A DNA stretch of 64,000 nt from Ktedonosporobacter rubrisoli (GCF_004208415.1 NZ_CP035758.1:5518001-5582000); one strand, 5' to 3'; numbered from the stretch's first letter, positions 51,773 to 61,110 are shown. Numbers and translations are program-made. Notes: generated by a model from the sequence alone, not told the origin.

Positions 51773-52891
51773 ATGCCCAGCAACATTACAGCTTATGAGT
51801 GGCAATTAAATGGGAGCGCACATATCGCCTATCAAACTAACGATAATCATATTCGTGAGTTAGTAGGACGATCGGACGGGACCTGGCGTGATATGGATAT
51901 TACACGCACCACTCGTGCGCCCACCCTGGAGAACGCAATTATGACCGGCTATGGCTGGCCAGAAGGTCGTACTCACCAGGTCACCTACGTTAGCCCTACG
52001 GGTGATGGCCATATTCATGAGCTTGTTCAGCTACACAACCATCCCTGGAGCTATGAGGATCTGATGATGCAGCCAACGGGAGCGCCACCTTCTGATGGAA
52101 TGACCCTGGCAGCTTATAGCCAGAAAGCCGATGGCACGAAGCATGTCATATATACGGCGCGCGATGGCCACATTCATGAATTAGCCGTTGGCCTGACCGG
52201 CACCTGGCAACACACCAACCTTACCAGAGAGACGCCAGGAGCACCGCCGTCTGAGGGGGATGCTCTTTGCGCTTTCTCCTGGGCCACGGGGCGCTCGCAA
52301 CACGTGGTTTATCTCAGCGGTGATGGACACATACACGAGCTCATAAAGGTTGACGGTGGACCACGACAGCATAGCGATCTTACGGAGATCGCACAAGCTC
52401 CTCCTGCAGTCGGCAATACGCTTATCGGCTACGCTTGGGAGCGCGGCGCCCGCAAGCAGGTTGTGTATATGGGCAACAACGGCAACATTTATGAGTTAAG
52501 CGCGGGGCTTGATAATGCCTGGACTTATACCGATCTTATGAGCCAGACAGGTGCGCCGCTGGCCGCCGGCTCGGCTCTCTCTGCCTTTGCCTGGGAGACA
52601 GGCAATACTAAACAAGTTGTCTATGTTGCAGAAAATCAGCGCGTTCAGGAGCTTCAAATGGACCAGGCGGGTCAGTGGAAACATAGAGATCTGATGCAAC
52701 AGGTTACGAATGCGCCCAGCGCCAGCAATACACTGATTGCCGGTTATGAGTGGAGTTCGCAGTTTGCTAAACAGATCATCTATCTTGACAGGCGGGAGAA
52801 TCCACATATTCATTCCTTAGTTTTCAAACACGGGGGCATCTGGCAATATTCCGACCTTACTAGCCTGGCTGGCGCTCCAGCCCTGGTATAG
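51773..52891 (+). CDS. Seven-repeat beta-propeller protein, lectin-like
   Basis: A 372-residue protein built entirely from seven repeats of about 50 residues. Each repeat has an aromatic-rich first strand (such as AYEW, GYGW, AFSW), a QVVY/HVIY strand, a DGHIHEL-type turn, a Trp in xxWxxxDL, and ends with GAPP or similar. The layout and length fit a seven-bladed propeller such as the PLL or fucose-binding lectins; sugar binding is inference. No signal peptide or membrane segment, so it would be cytoplasmic or leave by lysis or a non-classical route. GGGAG is 7 bases before the ATG at 51773. An intrinsic terminator follows. Confidence 0.8.
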   Translation: MPSNITAYEWQLNGSAHIAYQTNDNHIRELVGRSDGTWRDMDITRTTRAPTLENAIMTGYGWPEGRTHQVTYVSPTGDGHIHELVQLHNHPWSYEDLMMQPTGAPPSDGMTLAAYSQKADGTKHVIYTARDGHIHELAVGLTGTWQHTNLTRETPGAPPSEGDALCAFSWATGRSQHVVYLSGDGHIHELIKVDGGPRQHSDLTEIAQAPPAVGNTLIGYAWERGARKQVVYMGNNGNIYELSAGLDNAWTYTDLMSQTGAPLAAGSALSAFAWETGNTKQVVYVAENQRVQELQMDQAGQWKHRDLMQQVTNAPSASNTLIAGYEWSSQFAKQIIYLDRRENPHIHSLVFKHGGIWQYSDLTSLAGAPALV

Positions 52892-52982
52892 GAAGCGACA
52901 AGAAGGGCAGGTCACGCTGGCGATATAGCTCACAATAGACACAATAAGCCAGCCTTTCCCGTAAAATTTTGAGGGCAACGCA

Positions 52983-53024
52983 AGGGCTCTGGAAGCTGAA
53001 TATTGAGCATCCAGAGCCCTTTTT
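52983..53024 (+). terminator. Intrinsic terminator after the propeller gene
   Basis: A perfect 11-bp stem AGGGCTCTGGA / TCCAGAGCCCT (52983-52993, 53010-53020) with a 16-base loop and TTTT. Its U-run ends exactly at the stop codon of the convergent FUSC gene. Confidence 0.9.
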
Positions 53025-55282
53025 CACGGCCAGCTTTCATCGGGTGAGGCCGATTTTAGGGCCGGCATACTGCTTGTAGTTTTGTACTGGGCCACCAGCA
53101 GATGAAGCATTGTAGCCAGATTGTCAACGATACGTTCAGCCATGGAAAGCACAAAGACTAGATCCGGATTCGTGCCCTCAACCTCACTATTAGCCCGCTT
53201 CATCTCCTCAAGCAGGCGGCGAGCTCTATCTAACTTCGGCGGCTTCTCTGTCATTTTATTCTCGCGTACCATGCCGATCACAGAGCCCAGGAGGACATCA
53301 ACCTCGTCGGCAAAAGGTCTGAGCGCCGGAATTGCATAATGGGCAGGGATGTTATGCAAATAAGCTTCAAGGGCCAGCAGGCTGCGGGCAATCCCATCAG
53401 AGCTCAGAAGTAAGCCACGTGCGATGCCGGGATCAATGCGCTGCTGCACTGGCTCAGTCAGGGCCCGCTCAACCGAAGCGCCGGCATTTGAATAGGCCAG
53501 GCGAGATTCGAGGCGCAAGTGCTGCAACTCGCCCATACTGATGCTCCCCGGATCAGCATAGGCTTTCATCACTCCCGCTAAATAGCGCCGCTGGACATCA
53601 AGGCGCTCGGCCACATTAAACGGTACGCGGGCCCTTTCCCAGGTCGGCCAGAGGGTATAGATCAACATAGCCAATATCCCACCGATCACCGTATCAGTTA
53701 TGCGCCCCAGGATATTTGTAAAGGTGTGAGGATCGACAAAAGTAATGAGAATGATAGCTTCTGCCGTCACAAAGGAAGAGAAAAGCGCATAGCTGGCCAT
53801 AAGCACTGAGAAAGCCAGAAAAGCCGCAATGGCGTCAAGAAGGGCCAGAATAATGTGCGAGGGTTGCAGGATAGTAATGATCACTGTAGTTAATGCGGCC
53901 CCAAGGATAGTGCCAAGGGAACGCGCAGCACCACGCGTAAACGTGGCCGAGAAATCGGGCTTAAGCACCAGCGCAGTGGTCAGGGGAATCCAGTAGCCAC
54001 GAGTCAGAGGAAAGATATGATAGAGTGCTGTCGCAATGGCCAATCCCACGGCCAGACGAATAGCATGGCGGCAGGTAGTTGAGCGCAAAGTGAGATTAGC
54101 ACGCAATATCTCTAGCGGATCGCGCTGACCAACTATAATGCGCCGCGTTCCCTCGGGTAACAGATCGTTCTTCGCCTCCTGCCATAAGCGCGCAATATCC
54201 TCAGCCTTGCGTAAATCTCGCAGCAGGGCCTCATAATGCGGCAAGGTCTGTTGCAACAGATTTCCTTCATCTTCAGACGTGGCCTTTTTCAGTTCACTTA
54301 TCGCTTCTTCCATGCGCCAATAAGGCTCGGTCAGGGCTTCTGAAGCTCGTGTGCGTTTGATATCATCGGCTATCTTGCACAATATAGTCGAGGCAGCGTT
54401 GAGAATGCGCTCCAACTGTTGTATCGCGTTAACCTGAGCCTCGCCCTCATTTTTCAAATACCGACGTATGCTCACGAGCACAACCAGATTCAGGCGGATA
54501 TGCTCGGCCAGTTCTAACAGGCTATCGAAGGCTCTGGCCTTCGGATTGCGCAAGCTGCTATCAGCAATAGTGTCAACGGCCTTAAGCAGGGAGCCACGAG
54601 CCCGCTGATTGATCGCCGAATCCGCAGGGTCCTCCACATAATCAGCGATTGCGCGATAGACAGCCGAAAGCGTGGCACGCTCCGGGCCAAATCTGTACCA
54701 GGGATAAGGAATAATGGCCAGCAAGGTCTGAAAGAGCGCCCCGACGAGCATCAAGAAGGCCTGGCCCAGAGCCAGCGCGGGAGGCAGGGCAAAATGCGAA
54801 AGAATGATCAGAGCAATCATCGACTGCAGGCCGATGATCATACCGGTCTGACTAATCGCTACGAGCATACCGGCGCCAAATCCCCATATGCCCGCGACCA
54901 GGATCGCCAGCCAGCTTATATCTCCTGTAATCCCTCCGACAAAGGCAGAAATAGCTATCCCCAGGCTAGCAAAAAGCATGGCTTTAGTACGCGCGCGATA
55001 GGTATAGGTCAGCCCGATAGCTCCCACGCCGACTGCCCCACCGGCGATAGATACGCCTGCGACTATATGGCCGGTTGCTATACCTAAAATAAGGGGGAGC
55101 ACAAAGCCGATAGTACTGCGCAGGGAAGCGGCCAGGGTAAGTTGCGAGCGATCCACACGCACAGCCTCGCGCCAGGCCCGCATAAGGGCGCTTATCCAGG
55201 ATACTACATGGGCTTTTAGGCCACCTGGCGGCACTTGCTTGCTACCATCAGGCAAATCTCCCGTTCGAGACGTTTTCTCCAT
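53024..55282 (-). CDS. FUSC-family membrane protein (aromatic acid exporter-like)
   Basis: A 752-residue inner-membrane protein with two hydrophobic blocks. The first (about residues 40-190) has six helices (LRSTIGFVLPLILGIATGHIVAG onward), a cytoplasmic central domain rich in charged helices (190-405), and a second block of five or six helices (about 405-555, LAVGLAIATALYHIFPLTRGYWIPLTTALVLKPDF, GTILGAALTTVIITIL). The segment RGYWIPLTTALVLKPDF is the FUSC hallmark. Members export p-hydroxybenzoate or fusaric acid-like compounds. AGGAAAAAG precedes the ATG at 55282; a GTG at 55327 is less likely. Substrate unknown. Confidence 0.88.
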   Translation of the reverse strand: MEKTSRTGDLPDGSKQVPPGGLKAHVVSWISALMRAWREAVRVDRSQLTLAASLRSTIGFVLPLILGIATGHIVAGVSIAGGAVGVGAIGLTYTYRARTKAMLFASLGIAISAFVGGITGDISWLAILVAGIWGFGAGMLVAISQTGMIIGLQSMIALIILSHFALPPALALGQAFLMLVGALFQTLLAIIPYPWYRFGPERATLSAVYRAIADYVEDPADSAINQRARGSLLKAVDTIADSSLRNPKARAFDSLLELAEHIRLNLVVLVSIRRYLKNEGEAQVNAIQQLERILNAASTILCKIADDIKRTRASEALTEPYWRMEEAISELKKATSEDEGNLLQQTLPHYEALLRDLRKAEDIARLWQEAKNDLLPEGTRRIIVGQRDPLEILRANLTLRSTTCRHAIRLAVGLAIATALYHIFPLTRGYWIPLTTALVLKPDFSATFTRGAARSLGTILGAALTTVIITILQPSHIILALLDAIAAFLAFSVLMASYALFSSFVTAEAIILITFVDPHTFTNILGRITDTVIGGILAMLIYTLWPTWERARVPFNVAERLDVQRRYLAGVMKAYADPGSISMGELQHLRLESRLAYSNAGASVERALTEPVQQRIDPGIARGLLLSSDGIARSLLALEAYLHNIPAHYAIPALRPFADEVDVLLGSVIGMVRENKMTEKPPKLDRARRLLEEMKRANSEVEGTNPDLVFVLSMAERIVDNLATMLHLLVAQYKTTSSMPALKSASPDESWP

Positions 55283-55457
55283 CTTTTTCCTGAAATATGC
55301 ATATATTCTATTTCTGCTCTGCCCCACAATCTCACTACCTGTAAATTACAGATGTGCCAGGTGCTATCAATGATCCAGGGCACATAGTAGTAATATGGCA
55401 CAAAAGCAAGGAACGCAAGCCTGCCGAGCAAGCCGCGTTCCCAATACTCTCAACAGC

Positions 55458-55859
55458 TTACCACCCGGTATTTCCAGGGGCTGCAGTTATAAAGAGACGG
55501 TTATACTCAGCAGGGAGCTGCGCTAATATGTCGTCAATCTCCCCTTTCGAGACAGCTGTCTGCAGAACACCGATCACGGCTTGAGCATGGTGCGTCGCAT
55601 CCTGTAGATTTGCTCCTTCGCGATCGCTCACGCGCAGGTAAAATTCATCAAGCGGAAAGCGCTCGCCAAGGCCGGGCAATCCAGACAGCGTGTACTGAGC
55701 CAGTTGAGGAGGAAGCTGTGAGGCTAAATCCTTTGCTTCCCCTCCAGCCAAGCGTTCGCCCAACGTCTGTAGAGTCGCGCGGGTGGCGCGCTCTGCATCA
55801 CCACGTGAGCTGAGATGAGCACGATGTTGAACCTGTCCAATAAACGCATCGTGATCCAT
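55458..55859 (-). CDS. DUF2267 domain protein
   Basis: A 133-residue protein with the DUF2267 pattern: FIGQVQHRAHLSSRGDAERATRATLQTLGERLAGGEAKDLASQLPPQL near the start, and AVIGVLQTAVSKGEIDDILAQLPAEYNRLF at the end. Both halves are similar helical units. Members are small cytoplasmic helical proteins of unknown role, often near stress genes. GAGGTATAT precedes the ATG. It lies between the FUSC gene and the DJ-1-like gene on the same strand. Confidence 0.88.
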   Translation of the reverse strand: MDHDAFIGQVQHRAHLSSRGDAERATRATLQTLGERLAGGEAKDLASQLPPQLAQYTLSGLPGLGERFPLDEFYLRVSDREGANLQDATHHAQAVIGVLQTAVSKGEIDDILAQLPAEYNRLFITAAPGNTGW

Positions 55860-55944
55860 ATATACCTCCTCACAAAAGCTTACTCATCAGCAGCCGGTGA
55901 GCTTGCAGGTGGACACGTTCCTCACATGGATGCTCGAATGTGCC

Positions 55945-56994
55945 CTAGCTAACAAGCATTTTCTGATGATAGAGATCGGCCAAATGTTGCTCTTCTTTGG
56001 CAAGCGTAACCTCCATGCGATCAAGGATATCCACGCTTGCCGGATCGGTCAAAGAGTTACAGAGACGATAGACATTGATAATGCGCGCCTGCAAGTGATC
56101 TAGCACGTGGAGCAATATCAGCTCTTTATCATGCAATTGCTTCCAGTCCTGCTGGGCCGCCGAGGCTCCATCGGCCGCCGATGGCTGCACAGGAGCGCCA
56201 AAATCCTGCAGGCGAGCTGTGAGCTCCTGGATGTGCTGTTGGGCATCTGTACAAAGTTGCTGAAAGACAGTCTTTAGTTCCTCATCAGCGGCTTTCTGTG
56301 CATGCCGCTCACACATAGCCAGGCCATAACGCTCGCCCATCTGCACGCTATTAAGCGCTTCGACGATCAGCGTTTTACTGCTTCCGCCCCACTGTTCGGC
56401 AAGTTGCCACCCTTCAGTCTGCAACTTACCCTCATCTGGTAAGCGCATATTGGCAGGTTTCAGGTTGAGCCGATTTAGCAAGGTCGTCACGAAAAAAGGC
56501 AGGTCGCCGGGACGGCGCGCGGTCAGCAAGTTATCATCGGCGACAAGCTGCTCATCCAGGTAATGGGCTCCTGCGTTCTGCAGATCCTTGCGAATCGAAC
56601 GGAAACAGGTAGCGCGTCTTCCGCGCAAGAGGTTTGCCTCTATCAATAGCTGGGGGCCGCGCTCAATCGCCGCCAGAAGTTTTCCCTGTTGGGCTGCACG
56701 TTGCACAAAGCGCACAGTCTTCATATCTGTACGCATGCTATCGGGCGCCAGGCCGCCAGGAATGATGATGGCCTCAAAGGCATCAGGAAACGCTTCTGTC
56801 GTGCTGGCTTGTGAGGTAATTGAGGTCTCTCCCCACCTGCCCGTATACTTCACATGCCGGCGCGAACCGAGCACTACGAGCTCTGCCCCAGCCTGTTTGA
56901 GGGCGTTATAGGGAACGAGAAACTCTGTATCCGCGAAATCGCTATCGACAAGAATCGCCACGCGCCCTTTACGCATTTGCCTATTCGTCTCCAT
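55945..56994 (-). CDS. DJ-1/PfpI-like domain fused to a helical ferritin-like domain
   Basis: A 349-residue fusion. Residues 10-180 match the DJ-1/PfpI fold (RVAILVDSDFADTEFLVPYNALKQAG, FEAIIIPGGLAPDSMRTD), but the nucleophile elbow, usually ICHGP, reads IERGP (Glu 111, Arg 112), so the catalytic Cys is missing. Residues about 195-349 are mainly helical with spaced Glu, His and Asp (MGERYGLAMCERHAQKAADEELK, KELILLHVLDHLQARIINVY), like ferritin-like or DUF892-type four-helix bundles. GGCGG lies 8 bases before the ATG at 56994; 57009 is also possible. Function unclear; stress or DNA-protection roles are speculative. Confidence 0.78.
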   Translation of the reverse strand: METNRQMRKGRVAILVDSDFADTEFLVPYNALKQAGAELVVLGSRRHVKYTGRWGETSITSQASTTEAFPDAFEAIIIPGGLAPDSMRTDMKTVRFVQRAAQQGKLLAAIERGPQLLIEANLLRGRRATCFRSIRKDLQNAGAHYLDEQLVADDNLLTARRPGDLPFFVTTLLNRLNLKPANMRLPDEGKLQTEGWQLAEQWGGSSKTLIVEALNSVQMGERYGLAMCERHAQKAADEELKTVFQQLCTDAQQHIQELTARLQDFGAPVQPSAADGASAAQQDWKQLHDKELILLHVLDHLQARIINVYRLCNSLTDPASVDILDRMEVTLAKEEQHLADLYHQKMLVS

Positions 56995-57221
56995 GTTACT
57001 CACCGCCATTCGCTAACATTTTCAAGCCGATATCCACACCGCAGTACACGCTGTGACCCTGGCAAAGGCTACAACACTTCAAGCTTCCTGGGGCAAGCAT
57101 ACAGACAAGCAAAGATGCCTGCGTTTTCCGCCAGGCGCGATCTGCACGCGGCAAAGGTTCTGGCTGATCTTTCCTGTCACCTCTCGCCCTGTCAAAGCGT
57201 GTATTACAAATCTACTCTTAA

Positions 57222-57464
57222 CATGAGACTGGCCAGCCGGTCAATTCCGCACAACTAGAGGAAGCTGGCCAGCCGGTCGAGCAAGCTTATTGGTGCCAGG
57301 ATTTACGCTTACGCAGCAATATAGCTGAGGCTCAAAGAGGGAATGAATTGCTGACGTCTGTTGTTATTACTCAAAGCTACGATGCGATTGAGCGAGCCAT
57401 CGTCGAGGCCTTACACACATCTACAAAGTTTAAAGCGCTTATCCGGGGGAAATTGCAGCTGTAA
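57222..57464 (+). other. Open frame without a start codon upstream of rho, possible gene remnant
   Basis: The plus-strand frame from 57222 to the TAA at 57464 (81 codons) has plausible protein composition (LLTSVVITQSYDAIERAIVE near the end) but no ATG, GTG or TTG with a ribosome binding site at its beginning. It includes a 14-base direct repeat CTGGCCAGCCGGTC (57229-57242, 57265-57278) that gives GQPV twice. Could be the 3' end of a decayed gene or chance. Confidence 0.25.
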
Positions 57465-57750
57465 AGCCTGACAGAGCAAGCAAAGTTTTTACAAGAAAGG
57501 TGTATGGGAAAGAGCCAACAGAGCATGCAGAAAAATCAAAAAAGATGGGTAGCCTGGAATATATTCACCCATCCATGTGTTCTTGTAAATGAGACAGGCG
57601 AAATTCTACAAGATTGATACCTGATTACCCTTATCTTCACAATCAATGTTTCATCTCTTCTGTTCACAGAGCATCATCTCCCAGCGTCATGAGTCACTTA
57701 TGCGCTATATATTGATGCATGTTTGCTAACTGGAAGCATATCTAGCCTTG

Positions 57751-57785
57751 AAAGGAGGGGAGCGGCTCTTAAGGCAAGAGCCGCT
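57751..57785 (+). promoter_or_regulatory. rho leader: AAAGGAGGGG followed by a perfect 10-bp hairpin
   Basis: AAAGGAGGGG (57751-57760) is followed immediately by AGCGGCTCTT-AAGGC-AAGAGCCGCT (57761-57785), a perfect stem-loop, and the rho ATG lies another 20 bases on. A strong ribosome binding site this far from the start, with a hairpin in between, suggests either a short leader frame starting at TTG 57748, in frame with rho, or a regulated translation start; rho is autoregulated through its leader in other bacteria. Confidence 0.55.
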
Positions 57786-57804
57786 TCACCTTGAGACAGT
57801 CACT

Positions 57805-59064
57805 ATGCCAAATACCACACTACCAACAATGAACAATCCACTAGAAATTCGAGAGCATCTTCCATCCTTCACACCGTTTGGAGACATCCCGGTACACGGG
57901 CAGCAGGGCCCAGATTCCCCAACGATGAACGAAGATATGCGCATGGCCTTTCCGGGATCGGGAATACTCGATATCGCCGAAGGCGGATTTGGGCTCCTGC
58001 GCAAAGAGCGCTACCTGCCAGGACCACAGGATATCTACATATCCGCCTCACAGATCCGGCGCTTCGGCTTACGCCCTGGCGATCTCGTCGCGGGCCTGAT
58101 TCGACCGCCAAAGGATCACGAGCAGTACGCCGGAATGCTGCGCGTCGAGAGCGTAAACGGCCTTGATCCTGAAGTTGCTAAACGTCGTCCGCACTTTGAT
58201 GCCCTGACCCCCGTTTTCCCGCGCGAACAATTCAACCTGGAGACCGATCCGGCCAACCTCTCGGGTCGCCTTATCAACTTGATTGCTCCCATTGGCCGTG
58301 GTCAGCGTGGCCTGATCGTTGCTCCACCTAAAGCCGGTAAGACGGTTTTGCTCAAGTCTATTGCCAACTCCATCGCCAAGAACCACCCTGACGCCTACTT
58401 ACTTATTGCCCTCATTGGTGAGCGCCCTGAAGAGGTGACTGACCTCAAGCGCTCAGTACAGGCTGAAGTTATCAGCTCTACCTTCGATGAGCCAACCTAT
58501 GCCCACACCTATCTCTCAGAGATGGTCCTGGAACGCGCCAAACGGCTGGTTGAGGGCGGGCGCGACGTGATTATCTTGCTGGATAGTCTGACGCGCTTGA
58601 GCCGGGCATATAATCTTGCAGTTGAGCCCAGCGGCCGTAGCCTCTCTGGCGGCCTTGATCCAAGCGCGCTGGTCCAACCCAAGCGCTTCTTTGGCGCTGC
58701 GCGTAAGCTTGATGAGGGCGGTAGCCTGACGATCATCGCCACTGTGCTCGTAGATACGGGGAGCCGCATGGACGATGTTATCTATGAGGAGTTCAAGGGG
58801 ACTGGCAATATGGAGCTAGTGCTCCAGCGCAAGCTCGCCGAGCGACGCATCTTCCCGGCCATCGACGTGGTGCTCTCTAGCACGCGTCGCGAAGAACTGC
58901 TCTACGATCCACAAACCTATCGCGCAGTTATCGTTATGCGCAGGATGTTCGCGGCCCTGGCCGAGCAGCAAGGATTGGAAGCAATGGAAGCTCTGCTCCA
59001 ACAGATGTCTAAAACCGAGAACAATATGGAATTTCTGGCCACGCTCTCAAAACGCATGGCCTGA
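57805..59064 (+). CDS. rho: Transcription termination factor Rho
   Basis: A 419-residue RNA helicase hexamer subunit. RNA-binding cold-shock-like domain about 50-130 (GILDIAEGGFGLLRKE, YISASQIRRFGLRPGDLVAG), then the ATPase core: Walker A APPKAGKT at 173-180, LIGERPEEVTDLKRSV, DSLTRLSRAYN, the Q/R-loop region VDTGSRMDDVIYEEFKGTGNMEL, and the C-terminal Leu-rich end. The N-terminal Rho_N helical domain is missing or reduced to a Pro-rich stretch (1-45), so it is a short Rho. The start at 57805 is the first ATG; a TTG frame from 57748 is open and preceded or overlapped by AAAGGAGG, so 19 more residues are possible. Strong terminator follows. Confidence 0.95.
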   Translation: MPNTTLPTMNNPLEIREHLPSFTPFGDIPVHGQQGPDSPTMNEDMRMAFPGSGILDIAEGGFGLLRKERYLPGPQDIYISASQIRRFGLRPGDLVAGLIRPPKDHEQYAGMLRVESVNGLDPEVAKRRPHFDALTPVFPREQFNLETDPANLSGRLINLIAPIGRGQRGLIVAPPKAGKTVLLKSIANSIAKNHPDAYLLIALIGERPEEVTDLKRSVQAEVISSTFDEPTYAHTYLSEMVLERAKRLVEGGRDVIILLDSLTRLSRAYNLAVEPSGRSLSGGLDPSALVQPKRFFGAARKLDEGGSLTIIATVLVDTGSRMDDVIYEEFKGTGNMELVLQRKLAERRIFPAIDVVLSSTRREELLYDPQTYRAVIVMRRMFAALAEQQGLEAMEALLQQMSKTENNMEFLATLSKRMA

Positions 59065-59094
59065 TCAAGCCTACAATGTAAGCTCGAATAGAGC

Positions 59095-59135
59095 AAAGGG
59101 TGCCGCGATTTGCTGATTTGCGGCACCCTTTCTTT
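59095..59135. terminator. Intrinsic terminator after rho
   Basis: A perfect 12-bp stem AAAGGGTGCCGC / GCGGCACCCTTT with a 13-base loop (59095-59131) followed by CTTT. As A-runs precede and T-runs follow, it can work for both rho and the convergent XRE-type gene. Confidence 0.92.
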
Positions 59136-59172
59136 GTGCGAACTGGCAGCAAAAGGACGAGCCAAAGGCTTT

Positions 59173-60032
59173 CTAGACGGCAGCAAGATGTTGGGGTTTT
59201 GAGCCAGCTTCTGCCAGGGCAGCCAATCTTGCCGCAGTATCTGTTCCCGGTACCGGTGTGTCTACAATCATTTGCAAGCCGGGATAAGCTGCAAGCTGGA
59301 AGGTTGTTGTCTCCAAAAAGAGCGAGCCCACGCGAGGATGTTCGAGCTGTCGTGGGCAAGGCTTGCATCCCTGTAGAGCATAACGCGGCCACCACGCGCG
59401 AAACTCGGGGCTTGCCTCTTCCAGTTCGGAGGTAAGCTGTGTTAACCAGGCCTCTCCAATAAAGCGCTGCGTGCTAATCCGAAAGGAGGCCAGAGCATGT
59501 TGTGCTTCTGCTTCCCAATTGACGAACAGCTCACGTTGCCGCCGATCAGTAAAGAACAGCCAGATAAGATTACGTTCCCGCTCCGCGAGCGCCCCAAAGT
59601 CGGCATACACCCGCGCAGCTGCCTGATTCCAGGCAATGACATCCCAACGCGGGCAGAGCACATAGGCAGGATGAACACCCATCGTCTCAAGAATGAGCTG
59701 GAGAGCTGGGGTAACTGTTGGCGTCGCAGGAAAGGGAGTGACCGGAATCTGTTCCCGCGCCAGAATATAAAGATGGACTTTCTCGTCTTCGTTGAGCTGC
59801 AGAACACGGGCCAGGCTTTCCAATACCGGAGCCGAGACGGTAATATCCCGTCCTTGCTCTAGCCAGGTATACCAGGTCACGCCTACCCCCACAAGCAGGG
59901 CTAGCTCTTCGCGCGCAGTCCTGGCGTTCGGCGGCGCTTTCCCTCGGGAAAGCCAACCTGACTGGGGGAAATACGCTGGCGCCGGGTTCGTAAAAATCTG
60001 GCTAATTCTGCTCTTCGCTCCTGTTCATCCAT
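59173..60032 (-). pseudogene. XRE/MmyB-type transcriptional regulator, frameshifted
   Basis: Two frames together make a complete MmyB-like regulator. From the ATG at 60032 the product reads RAELARFLRTRRQRISPSQV and RRRTPGLR, then runs into a stop; the second frame continues as GVGVTWYTWLEQGRDI (rest of the helix-turn-helix) and the ligand-binding domain (WDVIAWNQAAARVYADF, LFFTDRRQRELFVNWE, HPRVGSLFLETTTFQLA). One base is missing at about 59911-59916, where the family needs LRREELA and the sequence gives LRAKS-stop. Restoring one C there gives an unbroken protein of about 286 residues. It is a recent mutation, a sequencing error or a real pseudogene. Confidence 0.85.
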
Positions 60033-60195
60033 TGCATTCGTCCTATCCTATTAATTTATATACCAGCATAATTTGGCTCCTGGTTCCATCTTTATGCTCA
60101 TTGCATAATTCTAGCACACCTAAAAATACTTTTGGGCTTATGTACAAAGCCTTGACATGATGCTAGAACTTTCTATGCAAATAAAGGAGCCTACC

Positions 60196-61110
60196 ATGAG
60201 TTCTCAACAAATCGTTCTTGTCACAGGCAGCAACAGCGGCTTTGGCCGCCGAATAGTTGAAACCCTGGCCCGGCAGGGTCATAGAGTTTTCGCTTCTATG
60301 CGTGCGATCAATGGACGCAACGCCTCAGCCGCAACTGAATTACGTGATCTTGCGCAACGGGAACACCTCGCGCTTTCAGTTCTCAACCTTGATGTGACTG
60401 ACGAGGCCTCAGTCAAGCAGGCAGTTCAGACAGTGCTGGAACAGGCTGGACGCCTTGATGTTGTTGTCAACAATGCAGGTGTAACCTCAGCCGGAATCAC
60501 CGAAGGATATACGCTTGAGCAGGCCCGGGCGCATATGGATGTCAACTTCTTTGGCCCCCTGAAGGTGGACCGTGCGGTTCTTCCCCGCATGCGTCAGCAG
60601 CGCAATGGACTGCTGATCCATATGAGCTCGCTCTCCGGGGGACTGGTTACCCCGTTTATAGCACTATACAGTGCCAGCAAGGCGGCTCTCGAAGCCTTAG
60701 CCGAAACCTATCACTATGAACTTGCTCCACTTGGCATCGAATCGATCATTATAGAACCTGGCATATTCGCCACCGAGCTCCTGAAGAGTCAGCAAGATCC
60801 CCAGGATCAGGAGAGGCTGGCTAGTTATGGAGCGCTCAAGGATATTCCGGCTCAGATACTGCGCAATACGGCAGCAATGCAGGAAGGGCCAGTTGCCCAG
60901 GATCCACAGATTGTGGCTGATGTGGTGGCCAATCTCATCACCCAGCCACGCGGAACGCGTTCACTGCGCACTATCCCAGGGGCATATGACTCAGGCTTAA
61001 CTACGCTCAACGAAGCGAAAGCCCAGGCCCAACGAGCCTTGCTTGAAAGCATGGGACTGACCGAAGCGCTTGCCTTCAGGATACCCGAGGCAAGCACGTC
61101 AGAAAAATAA
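60196..61110 (+). CDS. Short-chain dehydrogenase/reductase
   Basis: A 304-residue classical SDR. The cofactor motif TGSNSGFG is at residues 10-17, VVNNAGVTSAG near 92, and the catalytic YSASK (Tyr/Lys) near 158, preceded by the catalytic Ser region HMSSLSGG. NAD(P)H-dependent redox on an alcohol/ketone is expected; the substrate is not defined. AAAGGAG-CCTACC precedes the ATG at 60196 (an in-frame ATG exists at 60157). It is divergent from the frameshifted XRE regulator, an arrangement often seen for an MmyB-type regulator controlling an adjacent SDR, so its regulator may be broken here (inference). Confidence 0.93.
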   Translation: MSSQQIVLVTGSNSGFGRRIVETLARQGHRVFASMRAINGRNASAATELRDLAQREHLALSVLNLDVTDEASVKQAVQTVLEQAGRLDVVVNNAGVTSAGITEGYTLEQARAHMDVNFFGPLKVDRAVLPRMRQQRNGLLIHMSSLSGGLVTPFIALYSASKAALEALAETYHYELAPLGIESIIIEPGIFATELLKSQQDPQDQERLASYGALKDIPAQILRNTAAMQEGPVAQDPQIVADVVANLITQPRGTRSLRTIPGAYDSGLTTLNEAKAQAQRALLESMGLTEALAFRIPEASTSEK

